Positions 6,665 to 16,218 of a stretch of DNA of 64,000 nt are shown here, one piece after another. The DNA is from Phycisphaeraceae bacterium (GTDB lineage: Bacteria; Planctomycetota; Phycisphaerae; Phycisphaerales; UBA1924). Under the pieces are notes generated by a model. That model had not been told where the DNA came from. It was given only the letters and a program-made list of their open reading frames with translations, and searched no databases. The first letter of the stretch is position 1; each line of letters begins with the position of its first letter. The stretch is from assembly GCA_019636555.1 (NCBI GenBank), contig JAHBXH010000001.1, forward strand, positions 1,488,001 to 1,552,000. Reading direction: 5' to 3'. The position numbers and the translations under genes are program-made.

Positions 6665-7132
6665 CTAGCGGCTCGCTCCGCGCCGCGTCGATTTCTCGAT
6701 TGGCGGCAACGAGGCGCTCGGACCGGTTTGAACAGGAAGGCGAGATCGGCTCCATTCGTCAAGTCCGCCGGAATACGCAAAGACATCTGAGTACCCGATC
6801 TTGAGCATTCGCTTTGCGACCGCCGCGACGGACTTGTCCCCCGCGTTCTGACCGTACACGACGATGCTCTCAAACTGTGCGATGCGAGGGTCGATTCCCT
6901 TTTCGCCGTCAAATGTCGCAAGCGAGCTGTTGATCGCGCCCGGAATGTGCGCAGATTCAAACGAATCTGTCGGACGCGGATCAATGAAAAGGGCGGCACG
7001 CGGATCGCTTTCGCGCCGGTTCTGGAACTCGACTGCGCGCTCGGTATCGATCCAGACAACGTCTTTGTCGCTGACTTCGCAACCCGCGAGAATGACGGAA
7101 GATATCGCAACGCCCGCAAGAGCGAAGCGCAC
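6665..7132 (-). CDS. Rhodanese-fold lipoprotein without catalytic Cys, copy B
   Basis: The protein is 155 aa. A signal peptide ends in the lipobox VILAGC, so the product should be a lipoprotein outside the cytoplasm. The rhodanese fold is clear (LFIDPRPTDSFESAHIPGAINS, then AKRMLKIGYSDVFAYSGGLDEW), but the active-site loop reads VVYGQNAGDKS, with no Cys. Sulfur transfer is therefore unlikely, and a binding role is more plausible. The GTG start at 7132 shares its G with the TAG stop of the upstream gene, giving translational coupling. The frame is open further upstream, but that part overlaps copy A. Convergent with rtcB, only nine bases apart. Confidence 0.85.
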   Translation of the reverse strand: MRFALAGVAISSVILAGCEVSDKDVVWIDTERAVEFQNRRESDPRAALFIDPRPTDSFESAHIPGAINSSLATFDGEKGIDPRIAQFESIVVYGQNAGDKSVAAVAKRMLKIGYSDVFAYSGGLDEWSRSRLPVQTGPSASLPPIEKSTRRGASR

Positions 7133-7644
7133 TAGCGTGCCCGTCCTCTGCTCGTCGCCGTCTTTGCCGCCGGAAGCGGTTTGCTCGGCCCGGTCTCGAT
7201 CGGGAGGTTCGCGGCCTTCCATTCGTTGAGGCCGCCGGCGAAAAAGCGGATGTCCTTGTAGTCCATCGCCAGCATGCGCTTGGCGACCGCGCGGGCGACC
7301 GGGCTGGAGGGGTCTTCGCCGTAAACGATCGATTCGCTGAATTGCACGATCCGCGGATCTCGCCCTTTTTCACCGTCGAAGCGGGTGAGGAGAAGATTTC
7401 GCGCACCGGGAATGTGACCCTCTTCGAATTCAGTCTGGGGCCGCGGGTCAATCAAGAGCAGCGCGAGAGGCTCGCCCTCGGCGTTTTTCACGAGTTCGGA
7501 GACTTCCGCGACTTTGACATTCACAATGTCCGAATCGCGCGTGTCCTTGTCGCATCCGACAAGCGAGAGCGAAACGATTGCCGCGGCAAACAGCGTCGGT
7601 GCGGGCAGGGATGAGCAAACACGGCGCTGGTACGGACGTAGCAT
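7132..7644 (-). CDS. Rhodanese-fold lipoprotein without catalytic Cys, copy A
   Basis: The protein is 170 aa. A basic N-terminus and hydrophobic stretch end in the lipobox LSLVGC. The single rhodanese domain (LLIDPRPQTEFEEGHIPGARNL ... AKRMLAMDYKDIRFFAGGLNEWKAANLP) closely matches the downstream gene, indicating a tandem duplication. The catalytic Cys position is again missing (IVYGEDPSS). ATG at 7644 is chosen because it gives a normal signal peptide; another ATG at 7677 overlaps the divergent gene's start codon. It forms a two-gene operon with copy B and is divergent from a DsbD-alpha-like gene, suggesting a redox or sulfur-related role in the cell envelope. Confidence 0.85.
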   Translation of the reverse strand: MLRPYQRRVCSSLPAPTLFAAAIVSLSLVGCDKDTRDSDIVNVKVAEVSELVKNAEGEPLALLLIDPRPQTEFEEGHIPGARNLLLTRFDGEKGRDPRIVQFSESIVYGEDPSSPVARAVAKRMLAMDYKDIRFFAGGLNEWKAANLPIETGPSKPLPAAKTATSRGRAR

Positions 7645-7675
7645 GATGCGACAGTACGCGTTACGGAGACACTGC

Positions 7676-8518
7676 ATGAATCACTCCCTGGTCGCGGCGG
7701 TTCTGGCGGGTACGGCACTCTCTCTTCTGAGCGCGTTCGCCCAATCACAAAGCGCAGCTCCGGAATCAAAGGATCGGCCGCACGTCAAGTTTCGCATTAT
7801 CAGCGAGCACGCGGAATTGACGCCCGGGACGACCGAAACGCTCGGGCTGGTATTCACGATGGAGCCGCACTGGCACGTGTATTACAAGGGCGCTCCGGGC
7901 GGAGGCAACCCGCCGTCGATCGAAAAGAGCGATCTTCCAAAGGGTTATTCGCTCGGCGAAATCCAATGGCCCGCTCCGAAGCGATTCGTCGCGCCGGGCG
8001 GCATTTACGACAGCGTCTACGAAGAAGAAGTGACTCTGCTGCTTCCGATGACGGTTCCGGCGAGCGCAAAGCCCGGGGACAAAGCCAAGATCCGACTGAA
8101 ACTCGGCTGGCTCGAATGTTCCGATGTGTGCGTTTTCGGCGCCGGTGAAGACACGGCGACACTCGCAGTGGGCGCTGAAGCCGACAAGCCTGCTCGCTCC
8201 GCCGACGCGGGCAAGATCGAAAAGTCACGCTCACTTATGCCCCGGCCGTTCCCGACGGACACGGCAAGCCTCGAGTTTCGCGACGGAGTGCTTGCCATTC
8301 AGGTGCCGGGTGCTGAGAGGCTCGAGTTCTACCCCGGACCGGAATGCGCCGACATCAAGGAAGTCTGGGAAGCAACGCTGTCGAAGTCCGAGACGATGAC
8401 GCTCAAGTTCGAAGGTGCAAACAAAGACCAAATGGTGGCGGACGGCATTTTGGGCGTTTGGTTGAAGGGCGCGGCCCAGCCCTCGTATTACACGGTGAAG
8501 AAGCGTTCATCGACCTGA
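7676..8518 (+). CDS. Exported DsbD N-terminal-domain (DsbC-corrector-like) protein
   Basis: The protein is 280 aa. A cleavable signal peptide (MNHSLVAAVLAGTALSLLSAFAQS) is followed by an immunoglobulin-like domain: MEPHWHVYYKGAPGGGNPP, IQWPAPKRF and GWLECSDVCVFG. This is the family of the periplasmic alpha domain of DsbD, which passes reducing equivalents through the two Cys of ECSDVC. The membrane and thioredoxin domains of full DsbD are absent. ATG at 7676 has GGAG eight bases upstream and is four bases from being back-to-back with the rhodanese gene. A redoxin gene follows 226 bases later, so both may act on thiols in the same compartment. Confidence 0.85.
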   Translation: MNHSLVAAVLAGTALSLLSAFAQSQSAAPESKDRPHVKFRIISEHAELTPGTTETLGLVFTMEPHWHVYYKGAPGGGNPPSIEKSDLPKGYSLGEIQWPAPKRFVAPGGIYDSVYEEEVTLLLPMTVPASAKPGDKAKIRLKLGWLECSDVCVFGAGEDTATLAVGAEADKPARSADAGKIEKSRSLMPRPFPTDTASLEFRDGVLAIQVPGAERLEFYPGPECADIKEVWEATLSKSETMTLKFEGANKDQMVADGILGVWLKGAAQPSYYTVKKRSST

Positions 8519-8744
8519 TGTGGGCGGAAGTGGCGAAGTGAGTCGGAACCACGCCGGCTTTCGAGGCGTCGAACAATCGGTCGATGCCCGGGACGGAGCC
8601 CGCGCTCGTGCGCTCGCGAACCGTTTCGGCCCGATATCGGTAAGAGACGATCGGTATCAGGGGATTGGTGCGGCGTGTTGCCGCGGACGGACCCCGGTCG
8701 CTCGCGAAACCCCGGCGCGACGGCCCACTCAGGAGAACGAGTCG

Positions 8745-9437
8745 ATGAAAAGTTCGAAACTGTCGCTTGTCGCTTTGATTGCCGCGGCCGGAATCATTCT
8801 CCCCGCAGTGGCGATGAGCAGCCCGGATCAGCAAGACCAAAAGCCGGCAACCTCGCACAGCGAGAAGCATCAGGATCACAAGAAGGATTCGAACAAGGCG
8901 GAAGTTGCGAAGGTGGGAAGCATGGCGCCGGCGTTCACGCTGATCGATACCGACGGCAAGACGGTGAACCTCTCCGATTTCTCCGGGAAAATCGTGGTTC
9001 TGCAGTGGTTCAACCCCGGCTGCCCGTACGTCAAGAAGCACTACGAGAGCGGCGCCAACACCTTCAACGACCTGAACAAGAAGTACAGCGAGCAGGGCGT
9101 GGTATTCCTCGCCATCAACTCCGGCGCGGCGGGCAAGGAAGGCGCGGGCAAGGACACGAACGCCTCGGCCAAGAAAGACTGGAAGATCGAATACCCGATT
9201 CTGCTCGACGAAACCGGCAGTGTCGGCAAGATGTACGGCGCGAAGCGCACGCCCGAGATGTACATCATCAACAAGGACGGAACGCTTGCCTATCACGGCG
9301 CCATCGACGATGAGCCGGGCAAGGGCGTCGGCAAGACGAACTATGTTGCCAAGGCGCTCGACGAAATCCTCGCCGGGAGCAAGGTGACCACGACCGAGAC
9401 CAAGCCCTACGGCTGCACGGTGAAATACGGCTCGTGA
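8745..9437 (+). CDS. Exported thioredoxin-fold redoxin
   Basis: The protein is 230 aa. A signal peptide (LSLVALIAAAGIILPAVAMS) precedes a His/Lys-rich linker and then a redoxin domain: GSMAPAFTLIDTDGKTVNLSDF, FNPGCPYVKKHY with a single active-site Cys, YPILLDETG, RTPEMYIINKDG and a C-terminal YGCTVKYGS that offers a second Cys. It is probably an extracytoplasmic thiol reductase or peroxidase of the TlpA/AhpC class. ATG at 8745 follows AGGAG at a good distance; the open frame upstream is not expected to be coding. It is placed after the DsbD-alpha-like gene and followed by a terminator. Confidence 0.88.
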   Translation: MKSSKLSLVALIAAAGIILPAVAMSSPDQQDQKPATSHSEKHQDHKKDSNKAEVAKVGSMAPAFTLIDTDGKTVNLSDFSGKIVVLQWFNPGCPYVKKHYESGANTFNDLNKKYSEQGVVFLAINSGAAGKEGAGKDTNASAKKDWKIEYPILLDETGSVGKMYGAKRTPEMYIINKDGTLAYHGAIDDEPGKGVGKTNYVAKALDEILAGSKVTTTETKPYGCTVKYGS

Positions 9438-9475
9438 TCCGGTCGTTTTCTCCTGAAACGACTCTGTAAACGTCA

Positions 9476-9512
9476 CGCGGGCTCCGGAATCCCGGGGCCC
9501 GCGTTCTTTTTT
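9476..9512 (+). terminator. Rho-independent terminator after the redoxin gene
   Basis: GCGGGC and GCCCGC arms form a GC-rich hairpin, followed by TTCTTTTTT. It lies about 40 bases after the redoxin stop codon. Confidence 0.75.
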
Positions 9513-9561
9513 GCGAACAACGGGGGGTGCGGCTCGTCGATAGGATCAGACGGAGAAACCC

Positions 9562-11739
9562 ATGCCCGATATCTCGGGAATGTTTGCAACCCTGATCGAT
9601 TTCGCCCTTGTCGTGATCGGCTTCGGCCTGATTATTTTCGTCCACGAACTCGGCCATTTTCTCGCGGCGCGCTGGGCCGGTATTCGCGTGCTGGCGTTCG
9701 CGCTCGGGTTCGGTCCGGCTGCAGTTTCATACCGCAAAGGCCTCGGGTTCCGGCGCGGAAGCAGCGAACAGGAATACACCGACCGGTTGCGAGCTATTGC
9801 CGCGGGTTCCACAACCGTGGAAGGAAACCGCTCAACGCACCACACAATCTCGCCGACCGAGTATCGCCTCAACTGGCTGCCGTTCGGCGGCTACGTGAAG
9901 ATGCTCGGACAGGAAGACCTGAATCCGGACGCGGTCAGTGAAGCGCCGGACAGCTTCCAGCGCTGCGTTCCCTGGAAGAAGATGATCGTGATCAGCGCCG
10001 GCGTGGCGCTCAACATCCTCACCGCCGTGCTGCTTTTCATCATCGTTTTCCGCGTCGGGCTGCCGACCGAGCCGCCGATCATCGGAGGAGTCGCGCCGGG
10101 TCTCCCGGGCGCAACCGCTGTCGCAACCAACGCGCAGGCGTTGCACATCGAGCAGCCGGGGCTCAAGCCCGGCGACGAAGTGATGAGCGTGGACGGCAAG
10201 AAGGCGGACCAATTCACCGATATCACGATGGCCGCGGCGATGGCTTCACGCAAAACGCCGGTCGAAATCGAAGTTCTCCGTCCCGGTGTTGCCGAAGCTC
10301 TTCATTTCTCGATTATGCCCGCGGCGGACTCGGGATCGAGGCTGCTCGCGCTCGGCATCGAGCCCGCCCGTTCGCTACAGATCGAGAATCCGCGCTCGAC
10401 GCGCCAGCGCGAAGAGTTTCAGAAGCAACTCGCCAAGCTCGGATTTGCCGAAGTCGAGCCCGGAATGCGCCTGGTTTCAATCAACGGCAACACCGACATC
10501 AAGTATTCCTTCGATCTTTCGCGGATGGCGCGCGAATCCGGCGGCAAGCCGTTGGAGCTTGTCTTCGTGGGCGAGCAAGGAAAGCGGGTCACGATTTCCA
10601 CAAGGCCTGATCCGCAGTATGAATTGACCGAATTCGAATTGCCCGGCGGAGCTCTCAGCGTCCAACCGAACGTCGCGGGGCTGACCTCGCTGCTCGGTGT
10701 GGAAAGCGCGAACGCCGCGGCGAAGAAGGGGCTGCGTGACGGCGACGTTTTTTTGCGTCTGGGCACCGTTGAGTATCCGAGTTTCGAAGCGGGGTTGCGC
10801 GAAATTCGTAGCAACGCCGGTCGCACCATCGAAGCCACCGTCCTGCGCGAAGAGGCCGGATCGTCCAAGGAAGTACCCCTCACGCTCGAGGTGGGTCGCG
10901 ACGGCACGGTCGGATTCACCGCGTCGTCGATTCGAGAGGGTTCCACCGTGCTTGGGGTCCCGGTCGCACGCGAAATCGTGGAGCCGGCAAAGCCGGATTC
11001 GGGCGCGCTCGCGAAAACACGAGCCACACCGGCTTCGCGGGCAAACATCCGCCCGGGAACCCGTGTGCTCAGCGTCGCCGGGCACGAGGTCCACACCTTT
11101 GCCGATATTCGCACTGAACTTCAGCGTGCGGTGGCCGGCGCTCCTTCGGACGGCGCGGACGTCGAGTTGACCGTGCGTGCGCCGTCGCTCGCCGGCGAGC
11201 CGGAAGCCAAATCTCCGGTCGAGTCACTGACGCTTCGTCTCGCACCCGCCGATGTCGAAGCGCTTCTCGCGCTCAAGTGGAACGCTCCTCCGATTGCCGC
11301 TGCTTTCGAGCTGGCGCAGATACTCCGGCGCAGCTCCGGCCCATTGAACGCGGTCATGCTCGGGCTTTCGGAGACCAAGCAGATGGTGCTCCGGGTCTAT
11401 CTGACGTTCGGCAGGCTGTTCGAGGGCACGCTGAAAGTCACGCACCTTCAGGGTCCGGTCGGGATCGCTCACGTCGGAACACTTCTCGCCGACCGCGGCA
11501 TCATCTGGCTGCTTTTTTTCCTCGCCATCGTGAGTGTGAATCTTGCGGTTGTGAATTTCCTTCCGCTCCCGATCGTGGATGGCGGCCAGTTCCTGTTCAT
11601 TCTCTATGAGCAAATATTCAAGCGACCGGTCCCGGTGGGTGTGCAGAACGCCGTGACGCTCGCCGGGCTCGTCCTGATCGGTTCGATGTTTCTGATTGTG
11701 ACTTTCAACGATATCTCCAACCTCTTCCGGTCGTTCTGA
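9562..11739 (+). CDS. rseP: Site-2 protease RseP, enlarged, with PDZ domains
   Basis: This is a zinc intramembrane protease of the M50 family that cleaves membrane-anchored regulators such as anti-sigma factors. HELGH at residues 28-32 inside the first membrane helix supplies zinc ligands and the catalytic Glu. FGGYVKM is at about 108-114, and LPLPIVDGG at 667-675 carries the third zinc ligand. Between the membrane segments are at least two and perhaps three PDZ-like repeats (LKPGDEVMSVDG, VEPGMRLVSING, LRDGDVFLRLG, IRPGTRVLSVAG). At 725 aa it is much longer than the usual 420-450 aa. A 40-residue insert follows the first helix. ATG at 9562 follows CGGAGA. It overlaps nothing and is two bases from the hydrolase gene. 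Confidence 0.93.
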   Translation: MPDISGMFATLIDFALVVIGFGLIIFVHELGHFLAARWAGIRVLAFALGFGPAAVSYRKGLGFRRGSSEQEYTDRLRAIAAGSTTVEGNRSTHHTISPTEYRLNWLPFGGYVKMLGQEDLNPDAVSEAPDSFQRCVPWKKMIVISAGVALNILTAVLLFIIVFRVGLPTEPPIIGGVAPGLPGATAVATNAQALHIEQPGLKPGDEVMSVDGKKADQFTDITMAAAMASRKTPVEIEVLRPGVAEALHFSIMPAADSGSRLLALGIEPARSLQIENPRSTRQREEFQKQLAKLGFAEVEPGMRLVSINGNTDIKYSFDLSRMARESGGKPLELVFVGEQGKRVTISTRPDPQYELTEFELPGGALSVQPNVAGLTSLLGVESANAAAKKGLRDGDVFLRLGTVEYPSFEAGLREIRSNAGRTIEATVLREEAGSSKEVPLTLEVGRDGTVGFTASSIREGSTVLGVPVAREIVEPAKPDSGALAKTRATPASRANIRPGTRVLSVAGHEVHTFADIRTELQRAVAGAPSDGADVELTVRAPSLAGEPEAKSPVESLTLRLAPADVEALLALKWNAPPIAAAFELAQILRRSSGPLNAVMLGLSETKQMVLRVYLTFGRLFEGTLKVTHLQGPVGIAHVGTLLADRGIIWLLFFLAIVSVNLAVVNFLPLPIVDGGQFLFILYEQIFKRPVPVGVQNAVTLAGLVLIGSMFLIVTFNDISNLFRSF

Positions 11740-11741
11740 GC

Positions 11742-12656
11742 ATGACCGGACTCGCGCTTCTGCTGTCTCTCGGCCTGGTGTGCTACGCCGGGTTTCTTGT
11801 TGCGAGCACTTTGTTGATATTGCAATACCCGCCACGGCGGACGTACGCGTGGGCGGTGGCCAGGCGGTTACCGGGTGATCCCGGCGAGTTGGCTCCGCCG
11901 CTCGAGTTCCGACGATTCGAATTCTCATCGGCGGGCAAACGTCTCGCTGCCTGGGACATTCAAGGGTTGGATTCCGGCGGACCGCTCGTCGTTCTCACAC
12001 ACGGGTGGTCCGATTCGAAAGTGGGGGCGCTCTCACGCGTCTCAGCCCTCGCGCCCCTTTGCTCACGCCTCATCGCCTGGGATTTGCCGGGTCACGGCGA
12101 ATCAGGCGGGGCGTGCGAACTCGGACTCTCCGAAGCTGACGACCTGCTCCGACTGGTCGACTCGCTCGAGGTCGGGTCCGACAAAGTGCTGATGGGTTGG
12201 TCGCTCGGCGCGGGTGTTTCACTCGCCGCCGCAGCCAAGATGAGAGTTGCGGGCGTCATCGCCGAAGCGCCCTACCGAATGCCGGAGACTCCAGCCATGC
12301 ACGTGATGCGCGCCCGCGGCAGCCCGTGGCGCGTGAATCTTCCGTCGGCGCTCTGGCTGATCGGTTTGCGGAAAGGCCGTCCAAAGTCGGCGTGGCGAGG
12401 CTTTGACCGCGCCGAGGTCGCAAGAGGCGTTTCCTGCCCGGTGCTCGTCCTTCGCGGCAGCGAGGACGCGATCTGTCCGCGCGAAGATGCCTCGGAAATC
12501 GTGCGGGTCGCGCCGGATGCGAAACTGGTCGAAGTTGCAGGCGGCCGGCATAACGACCTCTGGACGAATCCTGCATGCCGCGGAATCGCGGCCGCGGCAG
12601 CCGGTGATTTTCTTTCTCGCGTGATTCAGAGCGCCGGGTCCGGCGTTTCGGTTTGA
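11742..12656 (+). CDS. Membrane-anchored alpha/beta hydrolase
   Basis: The protein is 304 aa. A hydrophobic N-terminal segment (LALLLSLGLVCYAGFLVASTLLIL) anchors the protein. The hydrolase domain shows the oxyanion-side LTHGWSDS, the nucleophile elbow GWSLGAG with Ser154, the acid SEDAI at about 244 and the His of GGRHND at about 271. The substrate is unknown; it resembles the YqkD/BEM46-type serine hydrolases. It starts two bases after the rseP stop, so translation is probably coupled. Its 3' end overlaps that of the convergent terC-like gene by 31 bases. Confidence 0.85.
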   Translation: MTGLALLLSLGLVCYAGFLVASTLLILQYPPRRTYAWAVARRLPGDPGELAPPLEFRRFEFSSAGKRLAAWDIQGLDSGGPLVVLTHGWSDSKVGALSRVSALAPLCSRLIAWDLPGHGESGGACELGLSEADDLLRLVDSLEVGSDKVLMGWSLGAGVSLAAAAKMRVAGVIAEAPYRMPETPAMHVMRARGSPWRVNLPSALWLIGLRKGRPKSAWRGFDRAEVARGVSCPVLVLRGSEDAICPREDASEIVRVAPDAKLVEVAGGRHNDLWTNPACRGIAAAAAGDFLSRVIQSAGSGVSV

Positions 12657-13768
12657 GCCTTTGGCGGAATGAGCATGGAGGCCAGCACGCCGATTCCGAG
12701 TACCGAGATGATGACCCCGAGCGAAACGGCCGTCGGCAGGTGGATGTGCCAGTAGAGCAGGATCATCTTGACCCCGATGAACGCGAGCACGATCGCCAGG
12801 CTGTGCTTGATGAATCGGAACTTGTCCATCATCGCGGCCAGGGCAAAGTAGAGCGAGCGCAGGCCGAGGATGGCGAAGACGTTCGAAGTAAAGACCAGGA
12901 ACGGGTCCTGCGTGATCGCGAAAATCGCCGGGATCGAATCGACCGCGAAGACCACATCGGTTCCCTCGACAATCAGGAGCACCAGAAAAAGCGGCGTCAT
13001 CCAAAGCCGGCCGTCTTTCCTGACAAAGAACTTCTGTCCCTCGATCGAAGCATGAAACGGGAACATCCGGCGCGCTGTCTTGTAGATCAGGCCCTTCTCC
13101 GGATCGCTTTCGTGGTCATCGACGAGCACGAGCTTGCCCGCGGTGAAAATGAGAAACGCGCCGAAGACATACAGGATCCACTGAAACTGCATGATGAGGA
13201 CGGCGCCGAGCGCGATCATGATGCCGCGCATGATGAGTGCGCCGAGAATTCCCCAGAAGAGCACCCTGTGCTGATACATCTTGGGGATCGCGAAGTGGGA
13301 GAAGATGATCGCGATGACAAATATGTTGTCGAGGCTCAGGCTGTATTCGATGAGCCAGCCGGACAGGAATTCGAGCGTCGCCTGCCATGCGACTTTGCGG
13401 TCGCTCGCTCCGAGCGCCGCCTGCGCGTTCTCCCACGCTCTTACGTTGGCCTCGATTGCTTCGGCGGACTGGCCGGTGTCGGTCGGCAAATCCGGGATCG
13501 CAGCCCCGATCTTCAGTTCCGGCAGACCGGAGCGCGACGTGATCAGGAACGCGTTGCGCTCGCGTGCCGCGTCGCCGATTCCGAGCGCATTGTGCTCGTA
13601 CATCTGGAAAACCACGAGGCTGAACGCCAGCGCGAGAACAACGCAGACCCCGGTCCAGAAGACCGCGGCCTTGACGCTGATCGCGTGCGGCTTGCGATTG
13701 ACCACGAACAGGTCGAGCGCCAGCATGATCAGCACGAATGTGACGAAGCCCGTGTAGAGCCAGATCAT
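12626..13768 (-). CDS. TerC-family integral membrane protein
   Basis: The protein is 380 aa with eight or nine predicted membrane helices. Family motifs are YSLSLDNIFVIAIIFSHF and EGTDVVFAVDSIPAIFA, whose buried Asp/Glu residues are thought to bind or export metal ions, manganese in characterised relatives. A soluble loop of about 80 residues (about 55-135) between the second and third helices is longer than in typical TerC proteins. ATG at 13768 is chosen because MIWLYTGF starts the first helix; there is no strong ribosome site. The 3' end overlaps the convergent hydrolase gene. I looked upstream for a yybP-ykoY manganese riboswitch and did not find a convincing one. Confidence 0.9.
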   Translation of the reverse strand: MIWLYTGFVTFVLIMLALDLFVVNRKPHAISVKAAVFWTGVCVVLALAFSLVVFQMYEHNALGIGDAARERNAFLITSRSGLPELKIGAAIPDLPTDTGQSAEAIEANVRAWENAQAALGASDRKVAWQATLEFLSGWLIEYSLSLDNIFVIAIIFSHFAIPKMYQHRVLFWGILGALIMRGIMIALGAVLIMQFQWILYVFGAFLIFTAGKLVLVDDHESDPEKGLIYKTARRMFPFHASIEGQKFFVRKDGRLWMTPLFLVLLIVEGTDVVFAVDSIPAIFAITQDPFLVFTSNVFAILGLRSLYFALAAMMDKFRFIKHSLAIVLAFIGVKMILLYWHIHLPTAVSLGVIISVLGIGVLASMLIPPKAQTETPDPAL

Positions 13769-14093
13769 GGTGCGGTCCCCGCGTGGGTATGGCCCGGCCT
13801 GCAACCCAAAGAGCCCGCCTGCCTCGACTCCGGGACGCGCGTCTGTGAAAAGGAATTCGCTTCGCGAAATGATCGTTGGGGTAGATCGGGCATTGGTCGC
13901 TCCGTGCAAAGACTCTTCCGGCGCGCGGGCGGATTGCCTCACGCCGGTGTCGGTCTTGCGCGGAGCGTGACGAAACACGCGCTCGGGGGCCGGGCGGATT
14001 CAGAAGAACACGCCGTGTTGACGGCCTTCCGATCGGGATTGCTCCCCGATGGCTACTCCCCAACAACTGCGGGCCATCGTAGCAGGTCGCTCT
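13769..14093. other. Intergenic region between rpoD and the terC-like gene
   Basis: This 325-base stretch lies downstream of rpoD and upstream of the terC-like gene. It holds the leader of the latter. I see an inverted motif around AATTCGCTTCGCGAAAT (13854-13870), but no gene, terminator with a T-run, or recognisable riboswitch. Confidence 0.5.
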
Positions 14094-16172
14094 TCACGGA
14101 ACTTCGGTCGAAGAGTCGTCGTCCGAGGATTCGGGCTCGTGCCCATCGGCCAATCGGTCTGCCCGTTCGGGCGCCACGTCGCTCAACTCTTCCGGCAATT
14201 CATCACTCATGTCGTCGGGCATCATCCCGTCGTCGGCTTCGAACTGTTCGACACGCGTCATCATCTGCTCGCGCTCGATGAGGTGAGATGCAGAGTCCAT
14301 CTCCCCGCGAACTTCCTTGTACACGCTTCCGTCGACAAAGCCCTGAAGCTTGCGGGCGCGTACGGGGTGCTGCAGTTTGCGGATCGCTTTCGCCTCGACC
14401 TGTCGCACGCGTTCGCGCGTCACCTTGAAAATGCGACCGACTTCTTCCAGCGTGTACGTGTAGCCGTCGCCGATCCCGTAGCGCAGCTTGATAATCTCGC
14501 GCTCACGGTACGTGAGAGTCTTGAGCACCACCTCGATGCGTGCCTTGAGCATGTCGTGCGCCGCGGCATCCGACGGCGCGCTCTGGCGTTCGTCCTCGAT
14601 GAAATCACCGAAGAAGCTGTCGTCGCTCTCGCCGACAGGCTTGTCGAGGCTCACCGGGTGACGGCTGATCTTGATCACACGGCGGACTTCCGAAGCGCTG
14701 ATGCTCAGCTTGTCGCTCAGTTCTTCGATCGTGGGCTCACGACCAGACTCCTGCAGCGCCATCTTCTGGATGTTGCGCAGCTTGGTCATCGTCTCGATCA
14801 TGTGCACCGGGATTCGGATCGTGCGGGCGTGATCGGCGATCGCGCGGGTGATCGCCTGCCTGATCCACCACGTGGCGTAGGTGCTGAACTTGTAGCCGCG
14901 TTTGTATTCGTACTTGTCCACCGCCCGCATGAGCCCGGTGTTGCCCTCCTGGATGATGTCGAGGAAGGGGAGGCCGCGATTGCGGTATTTCTTCGCGATC
15001 GAGACGACCAGGCGCAGGTTGCCGCCGGAGAGGTCGCGCTTGGCTTGCTCGTACTCCCAGAAAACCGTCTTGATGGCCCGCACGCGCTTGGTCAATTCGG
15101 CCGGCTCTTCCCGGACCAGGGAGCGCAGTCCCTCGAGCTCTTCCTTGATGACCGCGACATCGTCGGGCTCGAACTTCTTCGGGTGCTTCGCCGCCAGCCG
15201 AAGGTCGGCCTCCAATTCGTGCATCTTGTTCGCGATGGAGCGCAGTTTGCGTGAGAGCGGGATGATGCGCCCGGTTCGCAGACAGAGTTCTTCGGTCAGT
15301 GCCGCCATGCGGCGACGGCGCATCGCCAGGCGGCTGCGCAATTGCAGTGTCGATTCGGCATCGCCGGTCTTCTTCGCCTGATGAAAAAGCTCCCAGTCTC
15401 CGCGGTTCAGTTCGAGCAGCTTCTCGATCGTGCGCAGGTTGAAAGGGATGCGCTTGGCGATTTTTTCCTTGGCGTTCGTCTCCGCGGTGCTGATCCGCAT
15501 GGTCCGATCGAACGGAAGGTCGCCGGTGTGCACGAGCCGGAGCGTCTCGACAGCCTGGTGAACCACATAATCGCTCTCGAGGCAGCGCCGGCGGAAGATC
15601 ATCCGCGTTGTTTCGATCTTTTTCGCGAGCCGGATTTCTTCTTCGCGGGTGAGCAGCGGAATCGTGCCCATCTGCGACAAATACATGCGCACCGGGTCGT
15701 CGATGCGCTTCGCGCCGAGTTCGAAGGGCACCGGCTCGTCGAGGTCGCGTGCCTCGTCTTCGGAGGAGTCTTCGTCTTCGGCCGGAACCTCGGCTTCGGG
15801 CTTGGCAGCGGGCGGCGCCGGCGCGAGCGAGCCGTGTAGAACGGGAGGCGTTTCGCCGACCGAAAGTCTCTGGCGGAGCTGCGCAGCTTCTGCTTCGCGT
15901 TCGCCACCCGCGACGGTCATAGCGCGAAAGAGCTTGGGGAGAACGCCCGGCTTCTCTTCGGCTCGTTGCGCGCGGAAGCGCCGCGCCTTGAACTCGAGTT
16001 CATCGACCAGCTCGATCCCAAGCCGGTCGATCAGGACCAGCAACTCATCGAGCCGCTCCGGATCGACCATCTCGTCGGGGAGTGTGTTGTTCAGCTCTTC
16101 GTAACTGAGCCACCCGCGCTTGCGCCCGAGTTCGATAAGTTCCGACAACGCAGGATTGAGTTCAGCGATCAC
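14094..16172 (-). CDS. rpoD: Primary RNA polymerase sigma factor (sigma-70)
   Basis: The protein is about 692 aa. Region 1.2 is [24 protein letters not shown] long non-conserved region follows. Region 2 runs from [18 protein letters not shown] through [17 protein letters not shown]. Region 3 contains [13 protein letters not shown]. Region 4 ends with the helix-turn-helix [20 protein letters not shown] that reads the -35 element. This is the full domain set of a group 1 sigma. The start is unclear: a GTG at 16172 has GGAG ten bases upstream and is preferred, while a TTG at 16208 extends the frame by twelve residues. It lies 46 bases after dnaG, the classical primase-sigma pairing; rpsU is not adjacent. 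Confidence 0.95.
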   Translation of the reverse strand: MIAELNPALSELIELGRKRGWLSYEELNNTLPDEMVDPERLDELLVLIDRLGIELVDELEFKARRFRAQRAEEKPGVLPKLFRAMTVAGGEREAEAAQLRQRLSVGETPPVLHGSLAPAPPAAKPEAEVPAEDEDSSEDEARDLDEPVPFELGAKRIDDPVRMYLSQMGTIPLLTREEEIRLAKKIETTRMIFRRRCLESDYVVHQAVETLRLVHTGDLPFDRTMRISTAETNAKEKIAKRIPFNLRTIEKLLELNRGDWELFHQAKKTGDAESTLQLRSRLAMRRRRMAALTEELCLRTGRIIPLSRKLRSIANKMHELEADLRLAAKHPKKFEPDDVAVIKEELEGLRSLVREEPAELTKRVRAIKTVFWEYEQAKRDLSGGNLRLVVSIAKKYRNRGLPFLDIIQEGNTGLMRAVDKYEYKRGYKFSTYATWWIRQAITRAIADHARTIRIPVHMIETMTKLRNIQKMALQESGREPTIEELSDKLSISASEVRRVIKISRHPVSLDKPVGESDDSFFGDFIEDERQSAPSDAAAHDMLKARIEVVLKTLTYREREIIKLRYGIGDGYTYTLEEVGRIFKVTRERVRQVEAKAIRKLQHPVRARKLQGFVDGSVYKEVRGEMDSASHLIEREQMMTRVEQFEADDGMMPDDMSDELPEELSDVAPERADRLADGHEPESSDDDSSTEVP

Positions 16173-16218
16173 GCGACCATCGCTCCAATTGTGGTGAATT
16201 CTGGACAATGCAAGGGTA

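Noticed and set aside
13769..13990. yybP-ykoY manganese riboswitch before the terC-like gene
   Set aside because: Expected from other TerC genes, but the conserved core was not found in the leader on the minus strand.
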